DNA of 11,650 nt from CAZBBB01 sp964490005 (GTDB lineage: Bacteria; Planctomycetota; B15-G4). The DNA lies in NCBI GenBank assembly GCA_964490005.1, contig CAZBBB010000100.1, positions 1 through 11,650 on the forward strand. Reading direction: 5' to 3'. The position numbers were made by a program, and so were the translations under genes. The notes beneath the pieces are model-generated. The model did not search any database and was not told the origin of the DNA. It was given only the letters and a program-made list of their open reading frames with translations. Each line of letters starts with the position of its first letter. The stretch's first letter is position 1. Below, in pieces: positions 7,372-11,650 of this stretch.

Positions 7372-8247
7372 ATCGCCCGTGACCGCCTGCGGGCGGCGCT
7401 CCAGCACGCCGGAGCGCCGCCCCGCAGGCGTCACGGGCAGCACTTCCTCGTCGACGACAATCTGCTGCGGGCGATCGTCCGCGATGCGGGCGTGGGGCCA
7501 CGAGACGTCGTCGTCGAGGTGGGCCCCGGGCCGGGGCTGCTGACGCGGCACCTGCTGGCGACGGGTGCGGCCGTGCGCACCGTCGAGATCGACGCGCGCG
7601 TCGAGGTCGCGGCGCGCCAACTGATCGAGCCCGAGCTGCAGTCGCGCCTGCACTGGGTGACGGCCGACGCGCTCGACGGGCCCCGACGGCTGGCGCCCGA
7701 GTTGCAGGCGGTGCTCGCCGGCGCGACGGCCTTCGTGGCGAACCTGCCCTACAACGCGGCCGCCTCGATCGTGACCGGGCTGATCGGACACCCCGACTGC
7801 CCGGCGCGGGTCGTCGTCATGGTGCAGCACGAGGTGGCCGAAAGGCTGCTCGCCGGAGCGGGAGGGCGCCAGTACGGGCCGATTTCCGTGCTGTGCCATC
7901 TGGCGGGATCCGTGCGGGTTCTGCGACGCGTGCCGCCCCAGGCGTTCTGGCCGGTCCCGGAGGTCGACTCCGATGTCGTCGAACTGCGGCCGCGGCCGGG
8001 TCGACCGTTGGGGTCGGACCTCGACGTCCTGGGAAATTTCTTGCGCGGCGCCTTCCGTGAACGCCGCAAGACTCTTTTGAACAGCCTGGCTCGTTCGGCG
8101 GGGATCACGTCCCGGGAAGCCCTCGCCCGGCTCTCGCCCGGGAATTTGCCGGAAAACGTGCGGGCCGAGAGCATCGCGCCGATACAATTGCAGGTCTTGG
8201 CCCAAGCTTGGGCCGCCAACGCCCCGAGCGTGCGTAACCGCTCCTGA
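7372..8247 (+). CDS. rsmA: 16S rRNA (adenine1518-N6/adenine1519-N6)-dimethyltransferase RsmA (KsgA); start codon uncertain
   Basis: This enzyme dimethylates two adjacent adenines in the helix 45 loop of 16S rRNA using S-adenosylmethionine, a late small-subunit assembly step. Family hallmarks are in order: the N-terminal RRRHGQHFLVD (codons 7423-7455), SAM motif I EVGPGPGLLT (7516-7545), the catalytic NLPY (7741-7752), FWPVPEVDS (7945-7971) and FRERRKTLLNSL (8053-8088). The homologous frame is open from 7336 but has no ATG, GTG or TTG until GTG 7492. Starting there would delete the conserved GQHFLVD segment. I placed the start at ATC 7372, giving 291 residues, because family similarity appears to reach RDRLRAAL; CTG 7387 is the other option. 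No Shine-Dalgarno is evident. A 27-bp stem-loop covers codons 2-23. The gene follows the lipoprotein gene stop by about 10 bases. The function call is firm; the 5' end is not. Confidence 0.88.
   Translation: MARDRLRAALQHAGAPPRRRHGQHFLVDDNLLRAIVRDAGVGPRDVVVEVGPGPGLLTRHLLATGAAVRTVEIDARVEVAARQLIEPELQSRLHWVTADALDGPRRLAPELQAVLAGATAFVANLPYNAAASIVTGLIGHPDCPARVVVMVQHEVAERLLAGAGGRQYGPISVLCHLAGSVRVLRRVPPQAFWPVPEVDSDVVELRPRPGRPLGSDLDVLGNFLRGAFRERRKTLLNSLARSAGITSREALARLSPGNLPENVRAESIAPIQLQVLAQAWAANAPSVRNRS
7375..7438 (+). other. 27-bp stem-loop over the rsmA 5' region
   Basis: The left arm 7375-7402 and right arm 7411-7438 form three perfect 9-bp blocks. GCCCGTGAC (7375-7383) pairs with 7430-7438, GCCTGCGGG (7385-7393) with 7421-7429, and CGGCGCTCC (7394-7402) with 7411-7419. 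Only C7384 and C7420 are unpaired bulges, on opposite arms. The loop is AGCACGCC (7403-7410). It starts 13 bases after the lipoprotein stop and lies inside the RsmA reading frame. No T-tract follows, so it is not a standard intrinsic terminator. It could mark a transcript end, block or regulate rsmA translation, or protect the upstream mRNA from exonucleases. Confidence 0.85.
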
Positions 8248-8267
8248 TCCGGATTCCATCCGGCATC
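8246..8267 (+). terminator. Stem-loop at the rsmA stop, weak terminator candidate
   Basis: CCGGAT (8249-8254) pairs with ATCCGG (8258-8263) around the loop TCC. Three more pairs (8246-8248 with 8265-8267) form across a bulged C8264. The stem begins within the rsmA stop codon. No U-run follows, so intrinsic termination would be inefficient. Its position between two transcription units is the main support. Confidence 0.35.
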
Positions 8268-8328
8268 GCCCAGACCGGGGACGAGCGTTCCCGCGAGTCG
8301 ATCGCCCGCATTGCCCGGCGCGCGCAAC

Positions 8329-8356
8329 TTGCCGCACCTGCCTTGCGGGCTAGACT
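8329..8356 (+). promoter_or_regulatory. Candidate sigma-70 promoter of the dnaG-rpoD unit
   Basis: TTGCCG (8329-8334) and TAGACT (8351-8356) are 16 bases apart, each with four of six consensus matches, predicting a start near 8363. An inverted repeat, GCCCGCA (8304-8310) and TGCGGGC (8344-8350), brackets the -35 and ends against the -10, so an operator is conceivable. It resembles the other candidate promoter at 5843-5871 (TTGC at -35, TAG at -10). Confidence 0.45.
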
Positions 8357-8574
8357 CTCGGGAATTGTTTCCGCCCCCGGAACGGCTATCGGGCGCGTCA
8401 CGAGATCTGGAGGAGCGGTCGAGCGGATGGCGGTGCGCCCTGGGTGCGCACGGCCGCGGCCAGGCCGGCATTCGGCCTCGTCGCGTCGTCACGCTCGGCC
8501 CCATGAGGAGAGTCTTCGCTGCTCGCGGATGGTCTTTCGATCGTTGCTGTCGTGCCCGCGCCGTCCGGCGTCGT

Positions 8575-8604
8575 CGCCCGGGATCCGTACCGGGCGGAAG
8601 GGGG
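8575..8604 (+). promoter_or_regulatory. Hairpin abutting the dnaG Shine-Dalgarno
   Basis: CGCCCGG (8575-8581) pairs perfectly with CCGGGCG (8590-8596) around an 8-base loop. The purine-rich ribosome site GGAAGGGGG (8596-8604) follows at once, 6 bases before ATG 8611. The site supports the 8611 start over the in-frame ATG 8503. The stem could position or restrain ribosomes. Confidence 0.5.
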
Positions 8605-8610
8605 CGAGCG

Positions 8611-10380
8611 ATGAGCGACGGGCCTCCGAATCCGGCGCAGCGAGCGGCCCACGACCGCCAGGCCGAGAAGGAACTCGTGCGCGAGCGCACGTCGCTGCGC
8701 GAGCTCGTCGAGGAGATCACGGGCGAGATGCGCTCGCGCGGCGCCGATGATCTGTGGGCCTGCTGCCCGTTCCACCGCGAGGATTCTCCCTCCTTCCACA
8801 TCCGCCCGTCGCGCGGACTCTACAAGTGCTTCGGCTGCGGCGAGGCCGGCGACGTCTTCAGCTTCGTCGAGCGCACGCGCAACATCCCGTTCCGTGAGGC
8901 CCTCGAGTGGCTCGCCGAGCGCTGCGGCGTGGAACTCGGTTCGGTGTCGCCCGAAGAGAAGCGTCGGCAGGCCGAGCAGCGCGCGGCCCGAGCGGCGCTC
9001 GAGGCGGCCCGCGCGCTGTTCGCCGCCGGACTGAAGTCCCCGACGGGCGCGCCGGCGCGGCGTTACCTGGCGGAGCGCGGATTTTCCGACGCGACGCTCG
9101 AGCGCTTCGACGTGGGTTTCATCCCCGCCGATTTCCTGCGCACGCTGCGGTCCCGGGCGGGCGTCGGGCCGGCCCTCGACACCGCCGGGTTCACGGCGGC
9201 CTTCGGCGGCCGCGTCTCCTTCGGCATCCGCGACGCGCAGGGCGGGCTGGTGGGTTTCGGCGCGCGGCGCCTGGGTGGCGACGAGTTCGGCCCCAAGTAC
9301 GTGAACACGCGCGAGACGCCCTGGTTCGCCAAGGCGCGCCTGCTCTACGGGTTCGACAAGGCCGCGCTGCGCGTCGCCCGGCAGCGTCGCCTGGTCGTGA
9401 TGGAGGGCTACACCGACGTGATGATGGCGCACCAGCGCGGCATCGACGACGCGGTCGCCACCATGGGCACGAGTTTCACGGCCGAGCACCTGCGCATCGT
9501 CAAGGCCCGCGTCGGCAACCTGATCCTGCTGTTCGACGGCGACGAGGCCGGACAGCGCGCGGCCGAGCGCGCCGCCCGCATGGTCCTCGGCGAGGGCATG
9601 GAGTGCCGCGTGCTGCTCCTCGCGGACGGCGCCGATCCGTGCGACTGGCTCGCCGGGCACGACGCGGCGGCCTTCGACGCGCTCGTGGAGCGGCAGGCCG
9701 TGAGCGCCGTCGCGTTCCTCGGGCGGCGACTGCTGTCCGGCGGCGACGCCGGCCAGCCCGGTCGGCGCGAGGAGGTGGCCCGCGAATTGCTCGAGCTCAC
9801 CGCGCGCCTCGAGGATGCGATCCGGCGCGAGACGGTGCTCGCCGACATCGCGCGCGCCTGCGGCGTCGATCGCAACCTGCTGCGCCGGCAGGCCGGCGCG
9901 CCGCCCGCGCCGAGGCCGCGTCCGCCCGCGGTGGGCGGTCGCGTCAACGCGCGCGTCCGTTGCCAGTTCGTGGCGGTCGCGGGCCTGGCCTCCTCCGTCG
10001 AGCGGCTCGACGCGCTGCGCGAACTGCGCGCGCAGCAGGCCCTCGATCACGAGACCGCGCTGCAGCTGCTCGAACTGGCCGAGTCGCTGTTGCAGACGGA
10101 GGGCGGTTTCGACGCCGACGGCTGGCTGCGCGCGGCGGCGCGGCGCTCGGAAGGGCTGCACGCCGCGCTCGAGCGGGCGCTGCTCCCGCCACCCGGCGTG
10201 CTGCTGCCCGACTGGGACGAGGCCGTCGCGCACCTGCGCCGCCAGCGCGAGGACGAACTCGCGCGCGAGGAGCGGCGTCGCGCGATCGCGCGGCCCGATC
10301 TCGCGTCCAACGACCAGATCCTCAAGAGCGTGCAGTCCAGCCTCACGGCCGGGGCGGCACGCGGAGCGCGATCCGCATGA
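8611..10380 (+). CDS. dnaG: DNA primase DnaG
   Basis: A 589-residue primase that makes RNA primers for DNA replication in contact with the replicative helicase. The zinc-binding domain has the CHC2 pattern Cys52-x2-His55-x17-Cys73-x2-Cys76 (CPFH then CFGC), with an extra Cys51. The polymerase core shows RRYLAERGFSDATLERFDVGF (about 150-170), the basic-motif region PKYVNTRETPWF (228-239) and the TOPRIM residues VVMEGYTDV (Glu265, Asp269) and LLFDGDEAG (Asp309, Asp311). All metal-binding acids are present. The segment before the zinc site (LRELVEEITGEMRSRGADDLW) is divergent from the usual VDIV-LKKxGxxYxGLCPFH form. The C-terminal 150 residues or so, where the helicase-binding domain sits, are not recognisable by eye. 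ATG 8611 has a strong Shine-Dalgarno and gives the normal distance to the zinc site. The stop is followed directly by an ORF leading to rpoD. Confidence 0.96.
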   Translation: MSDGPPNPAQRAAHDRQAEKELVRERTSLRELVEEITGEMRSRGADDLWACCPFHREDSPSFHIRPSRGLYKCFGCGEAGDVFSFVERTRNIPFREALEWLAERCGVELGSVSPEEKRRQAEQRAARAALEAARALFAAGLKSPTGAPARRYLAERGFSDATLERFDVGFIPADFLRTLRSRAGVGPALDTAGFTAAFGGRVSFGIRDAQGGLVGFGARRLGGDEFGPKYVNTRETPWFAKARLLYGFDKAALRVARQRRLVVMEGYTDVMMAHQRGIDDAVATMGTSFTAEHLRIVKARVGNLILLFDGDEAGQRAAERAARMVLGEGMECRVLLLADGADPCDWLAGHDAAAFDALVERQAVSAVAFLGRRLLSGGDAGQPGRREEVARELLELTARLEDAIRRETVLADIARACGVDRNLLRRQAGAPPAPRPRPPAVGGRVNARVRCQFVAVAGLASSVERLDALRELRAQQALDHETALQLLELAESLLQTEGGFDADGWLRAAARRSEGLHAALERALLPPPGVLLPDWDEAVAHLRRQREDELAREERRRAIARPDLASNDQILKSVQSSLTAGAARGARSA

Positions 10381-10463
10381 GCGGCGCGCGCATCGACATG
10401 CAAGGACACGCAGGTCGCGGCGGCGCCGCCGCGGCCGGCATCACGGAGAAGGAGTCAAGGTGA
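10377..10463 (+). CDS. Possible 28-codon linker ORF between dnaG and rpoD
   Basis: An ATG at 10377 overlaps the dnaG stop as ATGA. The frame runs 28 codons to a TGA at 10461-10463 that overlaps the rpoD GTG as GTGA. The peptide begins MSGARIDMQGHAG, has a Gly/Ala run and ends ITEKESR; it resembles nothing I know. Its likely role, if real, is translational coupling: ribosomes ending dnaG could run through it and restart at rpoD. Both overlaps are the same style used elsewhere in this window. It may equally be chance in an 80-base gap, because rpoD has its own strong AAGGAG site. Confidence 0.3.
   Translation: MSGARIDMQGHAGRGGAAAAGITEKESR
10416..10433 (+). repeat. 18-bp perfect palindrome in the dnaG-rpoD gap
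   Basis: CGCGGCGGCGCCGCCGCG is self-complementary over all 18 bases and ends 26 bases before the rpoD start. As RNA it would fold into a stem of about 7 bp with a tight loop. It could affect mRNA processing or rpoD translation, but one such palindrome is only mildly surprising in DNA of this composition. Confidence 0.5.
10449..10454 (+). promoter_or_regulatory. Shine-Dalgarno fixing the rpoD GTG start
   Basis: AAGGAG lies 5 bases before GTG 10460. It sets the rpoD start, which is a GTG and easily missed. Confidence 0.7.
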
Positions 10464-11650
10464 GCGTCGCCACGAGCATCGACAAGATGGATCCCGCCGT
10501 CCGCGTTCTCGTCGAGAGCGGGAAGAAGCGGGGGTTCGTCACCTACGAGGAGATGAACCAGGTCCTGCCCAACGACATCGAGAACATCGACGAGGTGCTG
10601 AGCCTCCTCGAGGAGCTCGGCATCGAGATCATGGACGAGGCCGACGTGCCCGAGGACCGCGACCGCGAGTCGCGGCCGCGCGGCGACGCGCAGGCCGACG
10701 AGGCTCCCGAGCGCGTGACCAGCAGCGCCTCGACGCCCACCGAGCGCATCGACGATCCGGTCCGGATGTACCTCACGCAAATGGGCGAGATCCCGCTGCT
10801 CACGCGCGAGCAGGAGATCAACCTCGCGCGCCAGATCGAGGTCACGCGCCGCCACTTCCGCCGCCTGATCATGGCGACGGGCTTCGCGGTGCGCGAGGGC
10901 CTGCAGATCATCGAGGACGTCGAGGCCGGCCGCCTGGCCTTCGACCGCACGCTCAAGGTCTCCACCAGCGGCTTCGAGCCCGGCAAGCAGGAGGTCTCGG
11001 CGCGGCTCAAGGGCAGCATTGCCACGCTGCACCCGCTGCACGCGCAGCTGGCCGAGAAGTACGGCCGCTTCCTGGCGGGCAAGGGCGCGCGGCGCGAGCG
11101 CTGGCTCGAGCTGCAGCGCATCGCCTGGGGCCGCCGCAAGGCGGCCGACATGCTCGAGGAGTTGCAGATCCAGCTCAAGAAGGTGCGCCCGATGATCGAG
11201 CTGGTGCGCGAGAAGCACCAGGAGATGGCGACGCTCGAGCGGCGGCTGCGCCACTTCAAGGGGCCGAAGGACTCGCCCGAGTACGTCGAGCTCAAGGCCG
11301 ACTTCGAGGCGCTGCAGATCCAGGCGCTCGAGAGCCCGCGCCGGCTCGCCATCCGCCTGCGGCTGATCGACGAGCGCTTCGCCCAGTACGAGGAGGCCAA
11401 GCGGGCCCTTTCGTCCGGCAACCTGCGCCTCGTCGTCTCGATCGCGAAGAAGTACCGCAACCGCGGCCTGTCCTTCCTCGACCTGATCCAGGAGGGGAAC
11501 ACCGGCCTCATGAAGGCGGTGGAGAAATACGAGTACCGCCGCGGATACAAGTTCTCGACCTATGCCACGTGGTGGATCCGCCAGGCGATCACGCGTTCGA
11601 TCGCCGACCAGGCGCGGACGATCCGCATCCCGGTCCACATGATCGAGACG
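10460..11650 (+). CDS. rpoD: Primary RNA polymerase sigma factor RpoD, 3' end cut by window
   Basis: The first 397 codons of the housekeeping sigma-70 factor, which directs RNA polymerase to most promoters. Region 1.1 is recognisable at about 14-62 (VRVLVESGKKRGFVTYEEM onward, to IEIMDE). An acidic linker follows. Region 1.2 begins at DDPVRMYLTQMGEIPLL (98-114). The non-conserved insert spans roughly 130-315 and is charged and helical. Region 2 starts at NLRLVVSIAKKYRNRGLSF (321-339) and includes the -10-recognition and melting segment FSTYATWWIRQAI (365-377). Region 3 begins at RTIRIPVHM (386-394). Regions 3.1 to 4.2 lie beyond the window. The presence of region 1.1 and the long insert mark a group 1 (primary) sigma, not a stress paralogue. 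It lies 79 bases after dnaG, as in the classical macromolecular synthesis operon. Confidence 0.97.
   Translation, partial: MSVATSIDKMDPAVRVLVESGKKRGFVTYEEMNQVLPNDIENIDEVLSLLEELGIEIMDEADVPEDRDRESRPRGDAQADEAPERVTSSASTPTERIDDPVRMYLTQMGEIPLLTREQEINLARQIEVTRRHFRRLIMATGFAVREGLQIIEDVEAGRLAFDRTLKVSTSGFEPGKQEVSARLKGSIATLHPLHAQLAEKYGRFLAGKGARRERWLELQRIAWGRRKAADMLEELQIQLKKVRPMIELVREKHQEMATLERRLRHFKGPKDSPEYVELKADFEALQIQALESPRRLAIRLRLIDERFAQYEEAKRALSSGNLRLVVSIAKKYRNRGLSFLDLIQEGNTGLMKAVEKYEYRRGYKFSTYATWWIRQAITRSIADQARTIRIPVHMIET

Larger units (their letters stand above)
8248..8610 (+). other. 363-base non-coding leader region before dnaG
   Basis: I see no convincing gene here. The stretch holds the stem-loop at the rsmA stop and a promoter-like pair (8329-8356). 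It also has small hairpins: TTCCG/CGGAA (8369-8373 with 8378-8382), GTGCGC/GCGCAC (8433-8438 with 8446-8451), AGGCCG/CGGCCT (8462-8467 with 8473-8478) and CGCCCGG/CCGGGCG (8575-8581 with 8590-8596). The dnaG frame stays open through much of it, but the encoded residues are Arg-rich and unlike primase. If the promoter is right, the dnaG leader is about 250 bases long. Confidence 0.6.

Noticed and set aside
8183..8188. TACAAT -10-like hexamer inside rsmA
   Set aside because: No -35 is present at suitable spacing and it lies within conserved coding sequence.
8199..8214. 16-bp perfect palindrome GGCCCAAGCTTGGGCC near the rsmA 3' end
   Set aside because: It is coding sequence for an Ala/Gln/Trp helix. 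About one such palindrome is expected in a window of this size and GC content.
7492..8247. rsmA starting at GTG 7492
   Set aside because: It would remove the conserved GQHFLVD segment encoded in the same open frame just upstream, so I treat it only as an alternative.
8503..8610. In-frame N-terminal extension of DnaG from ATG 8503
   Set aside because: There is no Shine-Dalgarno and the residues are Arg-rich and unlike primase. ATG 8611 has a strong site and the expected distance to the zinc motif.
8427..8750. Possible 107-codon upstream ORF with GGAGGAG 11 bases before its ATG, overlapping dnaG
   Set aside because: The product is Arg/Ser/Pro-rich with no motif and overlaps the dnaG start by 140 bases out of frame. 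The spacing to the ribosome site is too long, so composition explains it better.
10343..11638. 431-codon - strand frame opposite rpoD
   Set aside because: It mirrors the rpoD reading frame, is rich in Leu/Ala/Arg/Asp/His, and has no recognisable domain.

Overview
The window is a very GC-rich (roughly 70% by eye), densely packed bacterial segment in which every gene I can support lies on the + strand. It carries eight complete genes, two genes cut by the window edges, and one possible 28-codon linker ORF. The content is mostly core cellular machinery. The best lineage guess is a GC-rich member of Planctomycetota. The clues are the small HTH protein with an acidic D/E-L linker and a C-terminal membrane anchor, the tandem GspE-type ATPases with GspF, and the sigma-1.1-like start of RpoD. 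This is inference from protein flavour; no rRNA is present to test it.

Region 1 (1-3624) is a type II secretion / type IV pilus motor cluster. It holds the C-terminal part of one GspE/PilB-type ATPase, a complete second GspE paralogue overlapping it by ATGA, and a GspF-type inner-membrane platform protein. Region 2 (3671-5868) holds two tandem DUF21/CNNM membrane proteins joined by a GTGA overlap. The first has the full HlyC/CorC layout (DUF21, CBS pair, CorC_HlyC tail); the second keeps DUF21 but has only a degenerate soluble part. Region 3 (about 5843-7361) holds a promoter-like site, a membrane-tethered HTH protein, and a coiled-coil OmpA-like peptidoglycan-binding lipoprotein.

Region 4 (7362-8267) is rsmA (ksgA), the 16S rRNA dimethyladenosine transferase. 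Its homology extends upstream of any in-frame ATG/GTG/TTG. Its 5' coding region contains a 27-bp, twice-bulged stem-loop (7375-7438), the most striking non-protein structure in the window.

Region 5 (8268-11650) resembles the macromolecular synthesis operon without rpsU. It has a 363-base non-coding leader with a plausible sigma-70 promoter and several hairpins, then dnaG (primase), then rpoD (primary sigma factor, cut by the window end). A 28-codon ORF overlaps the dnaG stop (ATGA) and the rpoD start (GTGA) and may couple their translation.

I found no tRNA, rRNA, CRISPR array, insertion sequence or phage gene, and no convincing new defence or mobile system. The most worthwhile leads are the rsmA hairpin and start problem, the dnaG-rpoD linker ORF, and the membrane-anchored HTH protein.
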